Positions 35,201 to 42,261 of a stretch of DNA of 64,000 nucleotides are shown here, piece by piece. Position numbers and translations under genes: made by a program. How positions within the stretch are numbered: the first letter of the stretch is position 1; every line of letters begins with the position of its first letter. A model generated the notes under the pieces. The model searched no databases and was not told the origin of the DNA. It saw only the letters and a program-made list of their open reading frames with translations. The stretch comes from Brachypterus glaber (taxonomy: Eukaryota > Arthropoda > Insecta > Coleoptera > Kateretidae), in contig OY294052.1 in the NCBI GenBank assembly GCA_958510825.1, positions 10,437,816-10,501,815 on the forward strand, read 5' to 3'.

Positions 35201-38200
35201 ACAACCCAATTTTAAGTGTAGGTTTAAATTGACGTTCTGACTTAAACGCGAAATTTTAGTAAAATTCTAACATAAAACATATTCTATGATAATTTTTTTC
35301 AATTTAACTTAAATTGCGACTTAAAGTTAGTATTGGCTGGCGCCAACAAATCCGTAAAATCCCGACTTAAAAATTTTAAAACTTATTTTTTTTAAGTTGA
35401 AATTTGAAGGATTCATTCGCGCCCACAAATTCTAATTTTAAGTTGAATATTAACTAAAATTCTTGGAATTTATATAAAATTCTAACTGTAAGTCGGAATC
35501 GAACTAAAATTTCGATCTGAAGTCAGAATTTTACCTAAATTTCGACTCTATATCAGTATTTAAGTAAAATCCTAACTTTAAGTCGGTATTCAAGTGAAAT
35601 TCTGACTTAAAGTCGGAATTGGAGTAAAATTCTGACTGAAGTCGGAATTTAAGTAGAATTTTAATCGGAATTCTTCTCTCTTCTCTCTTCTACGCTTCCG
35701 TATGTTCCAATTACCTGAGAGTACTGGTTCAGCTTCTTCCTGTAATATTGGTTCATTCCATCAGTGCCTTTCCAACCCTTTGCTCGTAACTCGATCAGCT
35801 CAAGTAAGTGTAACCTTGAAAGCAAGTCGACTCGTGAATCGTCCTGGGCCTTGTCCCTGAATATTTTGAAAGCATGATCCAATTGTTCCTTGTATAGAAT
35901 TTCGAGATATGCGCCATAAACCTAAATTATTATTAATAAATTAATTTACAAAAATTATTTATTTTTGAATCTTTTATCCTTACATTTAATGATTTTTAAA
36001 AAATAAATCTGTGGCTTGGTTATAAAAGGGCCAATGTCAAAAATTTTGAGCAGATACACTAAATGTTTATTGAAAACACACATCGGCCCTTATCGCTTAA
36101 AGTCTAAATTTATCTCACAAGCACTGACATTGGCTTTTTTAAAGTTATATAGATCTGAAAAAAAATTATTTAGGCGGCATAACTCAAAATACGAAAATTA
36201 ACATCAAGACACAGAAATACATATCTATAGCCCGTCCAATTATGCAAGATAGCTACATCGTTGGTTAAAAACTCGTACCTTTCAACATATAAAATATTGT
36301 GACATTTTTTGTCTATGACAATGATTGACGGTCATATATTCATAAACTTAAATATTCATTATTACAAAAAAAAATATAGTGTTAGACGGTGGTATAAGTG
36401 AGTAAAAAGTTTTTTTAAATATTGTTTTTTTTTTGACAAAGTAATGGGTTTTTTATTTTTCCCCGCCATGATTTTTTCCGAAAATCCCAGGTGCCGAGAA
36501 CTTTTGGATACAAGCCTGTAATCCAAATTTTTGTTACAGTTTTAATCAAACTATAGATAGAAGAACGAGAAACTTTTTTTAACCTCACAGTGTAATTTTA
36601 AATATTTAAGTTATACATTATGTATCTAACACCAAATCAAATACTATTTAGTGAATTAGTAATAACTGCTATTTTAAATTCTGAAACAGTGTATTGTGCA
36701 AAAATACTGGCTTTCTTTCACGCTCCTTTTTACAGTCACCAAATAGTTTTTCAAGAAATATTAAAAGAGTTATCCCTGAAAGGTCATCAAGTGACTGTAG
36801 TCACTGTGAAGCCCTTAAATGATCCAACTTTAACAAATTTAACAGAAATTGATGTGAGTTATCAACTAAAAAAAATACACAAAAAAAAATATTATAATTT
36901 TTTCCCACGGCGGGATAGGGGAGGCAGGGGTGCTCCCATGTGGGGGGTAGGCCCTCCCGAGGGCACCACAAACAATTGTAAACGAAATATTACAAAAATA
37001 CATGTTCAGCTATAGTTGAGTTTTACCGAAAACACCATCGGCGCGAACGTGTTAATCAACAATTAAATTTATTTTTTTATGAGGAAGTGCTCTCGCTCAT
37101 TCGAGACGGTTTTTTTAGTAGTGGTTACAGCATCTTGACCATTCTGCATTTTATTATTATGTGTTTTTTGAGTTTTATTTAGTATTAAGTATTCTTCCTT
37201 TACAACTTGGTGGCTACCACCATAAAACAACACATGTGTTGACAGATATTGACCATACCTAGAAAGACCTGCTAGTTGCCAACATCTGGCAAAGGGAAAC
37301 CATACCTAGATAATAAAATCCCTAATATTTTATTGTTCTTTAAAGCAAGATTTTATTTTTGCAAAAAGGCAAAAAATTCCATACAATAGACAATTTTTTT
37401 TTGTGCTGAACTGGGGACGGCCACAGTATTTTTTTATGATCTATTTATGGCCTATTTACCTTTTTAACAGTAAAGGGTGCAGGGAGTAGCCAGACTTTTT
37501 TCAATTTGGTAAGCCAGTTTAGCGCCGCAGTTAATTTTGATTAGAATTTTCAAGGTCACGCACTTTCACGTCGAAATTTGAAAAACAATTTATTAAAAAA
37601 ACTTCTAATAGAGAGAGAAAATAATAAAATCTTAAATTTTCGTATTTCCCAGATACACTGGTACTTGCAGACATGTAAATAATTTTATAAAATATATTAA
37701 TTAAATGTGTAATTACAATATTAATATCACATTATTGCTTAAAAAGTTTAGCAAAGCAGGCAATTTTTTTACAGTTCACAGTTTTACAGAATAAGCAATT
37801 TCCAAGAATTCAAAATGCAAACTATTTTATAAAATTGCAAATGAGTAGAGAAAACCTCCTAAATTATAACTTATCTTGTTTAGCGCCGCAGGCATTTTTT
37901 TAGAAATCTTAATTTTTTACATTTCCCAGACACCTCAGAATTTAAAATGTAAATAATCTTATAAATCTATTATCATAATTAAAATTGTAATATCACATAA
38001 TTGGTAATCAAGCTTAGTGCCGTAGGCAAAAATGTTTACAGTCTTCAGGACAAACAATTTCTAAGAATTTGAAAAGAAAATTATTTTTATAAATTTTCAT
38101 ATAAGTAGGTAAAACCTCTTAAAACACAACTTATTATGCTTAGCGCCGCAGGCGAAATTTTTTAGGAGTCTTAAGTTTTTGCATTTCCCAGAAACCTCAA

Positions 38201-40208
38201 AATTTGACATATAAATAATTTTACAAAATTAAAATTGTGATCACATTATTGCTTATCAAGAAAATTTTAAGATTTTATAGTTTTTCCGGAATAAGCAAAT
38301 TATTTTATAAAACTTCAAATGGGTAGGTAAAAACCTCTTAAAATACAACTGATCATGTTTAACACTGCAGGCAAAAATCTTTAGAAATATTGGTGCTTCA
38401 CATTTTCCATTTTGATGATATTATTTTATAAAATCTATTAACAAAAATCGAGATATTAGCGCTGCAGGCGAAATTTTTTGAAAAGCTAACAAGCAAAATA
38501 GTTAAAAAGTCATTTTAAAAACATTAAATTTGAGGGCTTTTTTGAAGTACAACTCCTAACAGTTTCCACTTATAACAAGACCTTGCTGATAAAGGGTTAA
38601 CACACAGCTTTACAATTTTCCAGAAAAAGTTACCTTTAAGTGCTGGCACAAGTTAATAACACTATCTTTGTAAGATATGTTGGGGTCCACTATGTTTGAT
38701 ACCAAAAGAGCTGCCACCTGATCTACTGCTTGTAGAACATTTTCAACTGAAAAACAATTGATAATTAGCAATTAGTTTATTATTTAATGAGCTTATAATA
38801 AATTTTAAGACACGAGTTGACAGGCGAGTGGTGTATTCACTCAAATAACTATTGAGATAGCTATTAGACATGAGTAGAATACTATACTTTATCGATGGCA
38901 ATTTTAAAGTTTAAATGGTTTATTTTTATAGAACCATGATTTATAGGCCCATTAATCACGGCTGTGGATAAAAAAATATATGAAATATAGGTAATTTCTT
39001 ACTCTTGGTATGAATTTTGGTAAAATAATTGATATAGGTTAGGTTAGATAAGTAAGTAAACAACACAGTATTTTCAATGTCAACTAGTAGTTGATCAAAG
39101 TTTGCCTAGCAAGCATAAATAAAAGATAACACTGAACACTGAAGATAACTAGAATTTATAAAAGGCATAGGCGCCGACTCTGGAGGGGGGGCTGGATGCC
39201 ATGGCCCCCCTGGGACTCATAAAAGGGGGGCCAGGCCCTCCTTCGAATATTGTCTAGACTTTTAAATATCATAAAAGCATCACAATTTTTAAATATGTTT
39301 TTAGTCTTTAATTTAATTTAATAAAAATGTATAACTTTTATGTACTTCAAAAAATTTCGGCCCCCCCTGGGATTTTAAAAAGTCGGCGCCTATGATAAAA
39401 GGTAACAATTCTTTTTGAAAAGAAATCTTAGGTATAGGGTTGCCGACCATCCTTTATTTCAAAAGAAAATCCTTTATTTTTTACTTCTGTCCTTTATAAA
39501 TCCCTTAAAGGACACTAAATTTCCTTTAAATTTATGATTGATCTTAAAAAATGGTAGACATTTATTTATAATAGTTTATTGCAGGTCTACATGTCATGAT
39601 TGTTTCTAAAGATTAAATGAAAAAAAAAGGCCACTTAAAGTTATTAACAAAGCTTTTATGTTTCAATTTTAATCAAATTGCAAAGTTTTATTTTTGCATA
39701 ACCACACCTTAAGGCTTAAGCAAAGATAGATGGGGTAGGGAAAAATAAAGCTATTTTTAAAGACCTATGTATGTACTTTATTTTAATAATTCAGAGCTGG
39801 CAACCCTATAGGCCTACTTAGGTAATCAAAATTTTGCAACAAAAATCTTATTGGATATTCTAATCCACATTGAATTATCCCATTTAGATTCTAACTGGCA
39901 AATAGGTATATTATGAAGGTGATGGTCAAACTATTTTTGTTGATACTGAATGTTATAAATAAAAATTATGTAAACAATTACTGACAGTCAATGTTATGAT
40001 AAAAGATAAGAAAGTTGTTGGTGTAGGTCCGGCCTTTTCATGCCTGCAGGCCATTATATGTAAATAAAAATGAGAAAATCGTATAACTACCTGTGGACAT
40101 AACGCCATCCTGGCGCAATTTGTTAGCCAGGATTTGTGCCTGGCTATGAGACTTGACAAGTTCATGCTTTTTATGTTGTTTGAGGCGGGACGCCAGGCCC
40201 GAAGACAT
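17174..40208 (-). CDS. mxt: Mextli eIF4E-binding translation factor, whole gene (10 coding exons)
   Basis: I assembled ten minus-strand exons: 40208-40091, 38746-38634, 35921-35715, 33418-33229, 31763-31692, 29034-28974, 27882-27609, 25671-25455, 18854-18649, 17272-17174. They total 1,557 bp, 518 aa plus stop; every junction keeps frame and uses GT..AG. Domains: an N-terminal MIF4G-like helical region (about 30-160), a KH domain with GIKG loop (Gly212-Gly215) ending in the HAKQLIEDTIRRNASP helix, a Ser/Pro-rich linker, and a C-terminal eIF4E-binding region with a Y-x4-L motif (Tyr452-Leu457). Family knowledge: Drosophila Mxt binds eIF4E, RNA and translation factors and promotes translation in ovary and stem cells. 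Introns hold most of the window's satellites. It is divergent from SMSr. Confidence 0.93.
17430..17905. repeat. inverted-repeat element with 21-bp tandem repeats, mxt intron 9
   Basis: Unit AGTTCTCGGCTGGGATCATT recurs at least seven times (four in direct succession at 17608-17690) and once inverted (GATCCCAGCCGAGAACTT at 17753). Outer blocks ACGTTCTCCTGTACA and GTACAGTAGAACGTATTTAA are inverted, as are TATGTGACGCTTAC / TATGTGACGCTAACG words. Confidence 0.8.
18649..18854 (-). CDS. mxt: mxt exon 9 (eIF4E-binding)
   Basis: Residues 418 (split) to 486. Contains RKPRLSLEEIMQGK and Y-S-I-D-I-L-A, which matches the Y-x4-L core of eIF4E-binding motifs but has Ala where a bulkier hydrophobic residue is usual; then SPFCLVKPTDW. 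Acceptor CACACAG, donor AAA|GTAAGT. Confidence 0.9.
18945..19160. repeat. foldback element, mxt intron 8
   Basis: TATAGGTCGATTTTTTACTA followed by TACGGTATATTTTC at the left is mirrored by GAAAATACCGTATAGTAAAA and AATCGACCTATA at the right; inner ATCTGTTTCATT / AATGAAACAGAAG also pair. Confidence 0.8.
19990..20112. repeat. family I MITE, copy 1
   Basis: GCCTGGTTCTAAAAGGGCCA at the left is mirrored by TGGCCTTTTTAGAACCAAGC at the right. Relatives at 36008-36155 and 59924-60010 carry GTGGCTTGGTTCTAAAAGGG or a close variant. Confidence 0.75.
20132..20486. mobile_element. 355-bp piggyBac-type MITE with TTAA target
   Basis: Perfect 14-bp inverted ends CACGTTAGCTACCA / TGGTAGCTAACGTG, flanked by TTAA at 20128-20131 and 20487-20490. 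Internal sub-terminal words GTCGGACCA / TGGTCCGAC and GGACCGCC are repeated. The short ORF inside is low-complexity and not transposase. Confidence 0.8.
21424..22128. repeat. innermost foldback of the nest
   Basis: GGGGCGTGCCAA and TTGCTGCTTTTTAATTTGA at the left are mirrored by CAAACTAAAAAGCAGCAAAA and TTGGCACGCACTTGACT at the right; TTATGATGTAACAGTG / CATTACATCATGA-type words pair further in. Confidence 0.65.
22579..22714. mobile_element. 136-bp MITE AGGGCCACTTGCACCAAC
   Basis: Ends AGGGCCACTTGCACCAAC and GTTGGTGCAAGTGGCCCT are exact inverse complements (18 bp). Internal TTAAATTGACGGCCG is not repeated elsewhere in the window. Confidence 0.85.
22990..23145. repeat. 21-bp tandem repeat GGAACTCTTTGCAAAATGGA
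   Basis: About five near-identical units (23031-23135), flanked by decayed ones. Related decayed units return at 23740-23830 (GGAACTCTTTTGTACAAATT in common), on the other side of the array at 23221-23660. Confidence 0.85.
23221..23660 (-). repeat. GGCGCC minisatellite, second array (inverted relative to 1-612)
   Basis: Units of TTTGGCAGAAACCGTCAGGG, ACAAAGCTTTTTT and GGGGCGCCAAG at spacings of about 60-85 bp, at least six copies. On the minus strand it reads as the same core (AAAGCTTTGTCCCTGACGG) as the array at 1-612, and is again open in one frame. Confidence 0.85.
25160..25325 (+). repeat. family A element, 3' part
   Basis: ACGACACGGACGGACA, TTCATGAAACAAATTTGTAT and the terminal TTCTAGCGCTGGCGCTGTGA followed by AATAATATAATAATAATAAT. 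Truncated at the 5' side. Confidence 0.75.
25455..25671 (-). CDS. mxt: mxt exon 8
   Basis: 72 codons plus one base: TSKLVLDEYFSGEPIQDITQ, then a Ser/Pro-rich run with repeated SPG(I/T/V)M/I motifs, probably disordered. Acceptor TTTTTTTAG, donor CCAG|GTAAAA. Confidence 0.92.
26200..26335. repeat. foldback element, mxt intron 7
   Basis: AGTATGTTTCACTCAGAGGA and AAAGTGCTTTTTTTACT are mirrored by AGTAAAAAAAGCTTCACTTT, TCCTCTTAGTAAAACA and ATACT. Loop with TCCGGACTCCGCTTCGCG. Confidence 0.8.
26758..27050. repeat. foldback element, mxt intron 7
   Basis: TTTAAAGTTAAAACCCTTCT and ATTAATAACATGTA at the left pair with ATTAATAGAAGGGTTTTAAC at the right; TATAAATTTTCAAAAACTAG pairs with CTAGTTTTTGAAAATTTATA. 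Confidence 0.8.
27264..27545. mobile_element. family F MITE, copy 1 (mxt intron 7)
   Basis: About 282 bp, TIRs TATAGTGTATTCAACTTCAA and TGAAGTTGAATATACTCTA. Almost identical to 48801-49082; includes AACAAACGCACGTG and GCGTGCGCGATTGTTTTATT. Lies 63 bp from mxt exon 7. A half copy is at 63345-63495. Confidence 0.85.
27609..27882 (-). CDS. mxt: mxt exon 7
   Basis: HAKQLIEDTIRRNASPVRE (last KH helix), then a Ser/Ala-rich stretch and GEYKYTVVTNGCTIKITG..LDLVR. Acceptor ATTTCAG at 27883, donor AGA|GTAAGT. Locally GC-rich compared with its introns. Confidence 0.93.
27995..28560 (+). repeat. degenerate GTGGAAGATTGT tandem array, mxt intron 6
   Basis: Dozens of variants of TTGTGGAAGATTGTCAAAGA, including a longer duplicated block (27,995-28,145 resembles 28,315-28,470). 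A small AATAAATAAACCCCTCGGG / TGTTTATTTATT hairpin interrupts it at 28,263-28,297. Confidence 0.8.
28974..29034 (-). CDS. mxt: mxt exon 6 (KH microexon)
   Basis: 61 bp encoding V(split)-NPGAKERLVQITGANEESI, the KH beta strands. Acceptor TTTTCAG, donor AC|GTAATT; both split codons (G|TG and AC|A) agree with the neighbouring exons. Confidence 0.92.
29379..29670. mobile_element. 292-bp long-TIR MITE, mxt intron 5
   Basis: Two ~85-bp arms (29379-29463 and 29586-29670) that I can align with one mismatch, e.g. TAATCGACTTCACGTTAATT and GTGACCGCGGTTTCGC. The ~120-bp loop is unrelated to the arms. The arm identity suggests recent activity or gene conversion. Confidence 0.9.
29735..30340. repeat. foldback with an extra half copy
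   Basis: 30,050-30,340 is a long palindrome centred at about 30,190 (GCAGTCGTCCAACCGAAGTG then ACTGA..TCGTGC, mirrored). The left arm alone is repeated at 29,735-29,840 without its partner. Confidence 0.8.
30819..31464. repeat. family D foldback, copy in mxt intron 5
   Basis: Starts TATACAGGGTGATCAATAAC and ends GTAACTGATCACTCTGTATA. Left arm GAGCCCTAAGGGAGTTACGG, right arm GGGCCGTAGCTCCCTTTTCG; centre GTGTAACACTGTAGGAGCAA. Non-coding. Confidence 0.85.
31692..31763 (-). CDS. mxt: mxt exon 5 (KH GxxG loop microexon)
   Basis: 72 bp encoding V(split)-MGIKGRRVHMIEELSETII-SFQR. Contains the RNA-contacting GxxG (Gly212-Ile-Lys-Gly215) and the following helix. Acceptor ATTATAG, donor GAGAG|GTAA. 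Found by phase and KH pattern, not by ORF length. Confidence 0.92.
31990..33050 (+). repeat. family A element, copy in mxt intron 4
   Basis: Same block order as copy 1 (TTGATCCTTATAATAAGAG .. GATCGGATTATTCG .. GGACAGACAGACGGACGG .. CCAGCGCAGGCGCTGTGAA). The GGGGGATTACTTTTAAA block is duplicated. Interrupted by the element at 32426-32917. Confidence 0.8.
32426..32917. mobile_element. 492-bp foldback inserted in family A
   Basis: Arms of ~95 bp: ACAGTATTATAAATTTGA, CCATTTCGCCTCAATGACTA and AAATTAAAATGTTCTTATC, mirrored at 32,817-32,917. Inner loop has a TAAGGTATTG / CAATACCTTA pair. Confidence 0.85.
33229..33418 (-). CDS. mxt: mxt exon 4
   Basis: 63 codons plus one base, IEMSESASSISESMNSM to RNADSGK. 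A Ser-rich linker followed by the first KH strand. Acceptor TTACAG, donor AAAG|GTAAGA. Confidence 0.92.
33480..35665. repeat. 2.2-kb TTAAGTCAGAATT satellite filling mxt intron 3
   Basis: Made of 10-13-bp words: AATTTAAGTAAAATTCTGAC, TTAAAGTCGGAATT and variants. Superimposed is a higher-order pattern: TTGGTTGGCGCCAA-type words at about 33572, 33952, 34487, 34827 and 35333, and GCCATT..ACGCTTCC..ATTGAACCAACC blocks between them, at 0.3-0.6-kb spacing. The array stops 50 bp before exon 3. Confidence 0.85.
33660..33782. mobile_element. family H MITE inserted in the intron-3 satellite
   Basis: AAAAATGACGGGTCTGCGAG and CGCGCAGACCCGTCATTTT form the ends, with TATAAATGGTG / ATTTATACACG and GGACTTGAGCGG / CCGCTCAAGTC inside. 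Breaks the satellite's pattern cleanly. Confidence 0.85.
35715..35921 (-). CDS. mxt: mxt exon 3
   Basis: 69 codons in phase 0, from VYGAYLEILYKEQL to NQYSQ. Acceptor ATTTAG, donor CAG|GTAATT. Continues the helical MIF4G-like region. Confidence 0.92.
36008..36155. repeat. family I MITE, copy 2
   Basis: CTGTGGCTTGGTTATAAAAG at the left; TGACATTGGCTTTTTTAAAG and ATAGATCTG at the right, imperfectly inverted. Lies in mxt intron 2, upstream of the UGT exon. Confidence 0.6.
36620..36853 (+). pseudogene. orphan UDP-glycosyltransferase first exon, antisense in mxt intron 2
   Basis: ATG at 36620 opens 78 codons with a hydrophobic N-terminus, then AKILAFFHAPFYSHQIVFQE, LSLKGHQVTVVTV and PTLTNLTEID, the typical insect UGT lead-in after the signal peptide. 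It ends precisely at a good donor (GAT|GTGAGT), the usual first-intron position. No later UGT exon (sugar-binding signature, TM tail) was found downstream in the 1.8 kb before mxt exon 2 or elsewhere. It is therefore read as a relic or duplicated exon, though a gene with distant exons cannot be excluded. The ~2.7-kb host intron also carries satellite DNA. Confidence 0.7.
37500..38545. repeat. ~130-bp satellite with TTAGCGCCGCAGGC, mxt intron 2
   Basis: TTTAGCGCCGCAGGCAATTT-type words at about 37520, 37748, 37881, 38015, 38141, 38358 and 38457. Between them runs a shared body with AAATAATTTTATAAAAT, ACCTCTTAAAATACAACTTA and ATTTCCCAGA words. Spacing clusters at 126-134 bp with larger gaps near double that. 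Ends about 90 bp from mxt exon 2. Confidence 0.8.
38634..38746 (-). CDS. mxt: mxt exon 2
   Basis: 37 codons plus two bases; V ENVLQAVDQVAALLVSNIV onward. Acceptor TTTTTCAG, donor AAAG|GTAACT. MIF4G-like region. Confidence 0.9.
39166..39394. mobile_element. 229-bp hAT-type MITE with 8-bp duplication, mxt intron 1
   Basis: Ends CATAGGCGCCGACT / AGTCGGCGCCTATG, flanked by ATAAAAGG at 39158-39165 and 39395-39402. GGCCCCCCTGGGA occurs sub-terminally at both ends in inverted orientation. Confidence 0.92.
40091..40208 (-). CDS. mxt: mxt exon 1 (start)
   Basis: ATG at 40206-40208, starting MSSGLASRLKQHKKHELVKS; donor ACAG|GTAGTT leaves one base. Preceded by an acceptor-like TTTTTTTAG ending at about 40237, so the 5' UTR is probably spliced. 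Confidence 0.88.
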
Positions 40209-40424
40209 TTTCGTTTGGAACAAAGGATCTGATCCTAAAAAAAGCCACAATGAAGACAGTTAACTGTACAGGAGACAAAAAAAGCAAACGAGTGACTCAT
40301 TGCGAAAATTCTTAATTTAACTCGTAAATTTTAACAACTAGATAAAATAATATACTACTAAAATAATGCTACAGAGAAAACTTATGTTTATAGTTAAATA
40401 AATGGTTAATTATTGCCAATATAC

Positions 40425-40545
40425 CTTGTCAATCTCGCTATATTTATCAATTTTCGACGCAACTCGCACAGCTGCTGCTTTCGCTACATGCGACTGCGAA
40501 ATTTTGAAGACGCATGCGCATTAAAATACGCACGTGGGCGCGATT
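40425..40545 (-). promoter_or_regulatory. candidate mxt promoter / 5' UTR exon with NRF-1-like site
   Basis: CGCATGCGCA at 40511-40520 matches the NRF-1/erect-wing consensus, and CACGTG sits at about 40531. Downstream on the minus strand a donor-like AAG|GTATAT at 40425 could end a non-coding exon that splices to the acceptor near 40237. Motifs are seen; promoter function and UTR splicing are inferred. Confidence 0.35.
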
Positions 40546-41635
40546 ATTAAAATTTATTAAACAACTTTTTTATATTGCAATCATGATCAAATTGTGCATT
40601 TATCGTTTTTTAAAGCAAACAAAATTTATATTTAATATAATAACAAGAACTAAATGTCAACTAAAAAAAAAGTCATTTTGCCACGGAACTATAGCGTTCT
40701 TAAAAAAAAACGGTTTCTTACAAAAAAAAAGTTTTTTTACAACTTTAATGGTTCCTGAAATTTTGACGTTCGGAAAGTCAAAAAATGTCAATTCAGTGTG
40801 CACCGCTAGCTTAGGTTAGCGGCAGTCATTTAATTATACTACACAAGGTTACCCGATCTATGAGCTACCGACGCGGAGAGTGAGGTAATTTATGACGTAG
40901 TTGCGAGTCGTAACGAGTGTGCCGAATACGCTATACCAAGCGCCTGAGTGAGATAAAACGCTACCCTGCTACAGCACTTGCACACACCCCACATCTCGTA
41001 CATCGGACCACCTTGTTGGGTATATTAATTCTTCTTCTTTACATCAATGGCCTTTTCATAGAATTTGGCCAGCTCAATATAAATAAGTATTTATATTTAT
41101 TATTCTAGAAGAATGGGTCACTTGGTGAAGTGGTCTGGATAACTCCATACCCAGTCTTCTTTTCTTCTTAATGTATCCACAGATACGTTCTGTTGATAAC
41201 GCTTTTTTTTCTAATTTGTAATTATATTTGCGTATGCGCTAGTATATAAAACATTCTGTACGTATAAAAACATCTTCACGTGTTCGTCGCTCTCAAATTA
41301 AAATTTATCAGCATTATATATGATAAAAAAACATAAAATTATAAATGATTAAAAAGTCCAAACGGCGGTTAAAATGTATGTATCCCTTTCTCTATTTAAT
41401 TGATGAGTTAAAAAAAGGAAGAAATACATATTTCCCTAACTTGGTTAGTAACCGCTGCTCCACAAAAAATCGGCATAAGTTTGGCAACGTTGCATAAAAA
41501 ATTAGGTTATATTAACGGCGTGAAGTTAGTCTCAAAATAGTTTAATACGAAAAATGGTTTAATACGACGTCAGTGGATAATAAAATGATATTTTTGTGGA
41601 TATTTAAGTGTTAAAAAAGAAGAGCTTCCGTAAAA

Positions 41636-42261
41636 ATGTCTGACCCTACCTCAATATTAGATTGGACCGTAAAAGACACAGCAACATACCTCAAAAAGGA
41701 GGATTTAGACGACGACGTTATCCACATATTGTGTCACGAAAACAAACTTAACGGAAAATGTTTATTGGTGTTAAACGATCAAGACTTCGCAGTAGAACCT
41801 TTAAGTAATTTAAAACTAAGAGATCGGAAAATGTTGTACATTGTATGTAAAATGTTACAAACAAAGAACCAAAACGTTTTGCTAGAATTAGGTCTGCTCG
41901 AACCCCCATCAGTTAGTTTGTATTCAAGCCATGCTAATTATAAGCACACAACAGAGAGTGAGTACTGCGAATCGGAGAGAATATCACCGCCAATCTCGGA
42001 AGATGGTCGTCATCCAAGGCTTCCACCAGAAAAACTCAAAGCCTTCCTTAGTTTTTTGTATCTCGTTGGTGTTACATGGATAACGGCATTTGTAATGGTT
42101 ATAGTCCATGATCGAGTACCTGATATGAAGAAATATCCTCCATTACCTGATATATTTTTAGATAATGTACCTCATATACCATGGGCTTTTGATATGTGTG
42201 AAGTTACAGGGACTGTTTTGTTCACGATATGGGTTTTTGTTCTAATTTTTCATAAACATAG
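41636..42261 (+). CDS. SMSr: SMSr exon 1
   Basis: ATG at 41636, donor CATAG|GTATGC. Encodes the SAM domain, an acidic linker, TM1 ([20 protein letters not shown]) and TM2 (about 186-205). The unspliced frame would stop two codons later. Confidence 0.93.

Noticed and set aside
40840..41110. GC-richer stretch with GGTTACCCGATCTATGAGC considered as a tRNA or gene start
   Set aside because: Does not fold into a tRNA cloverleaf by eye; a related word (AAGGTTACCCGATTTCTGAGC) occurs at about 12,410, so it is more likely a repeat fragment.
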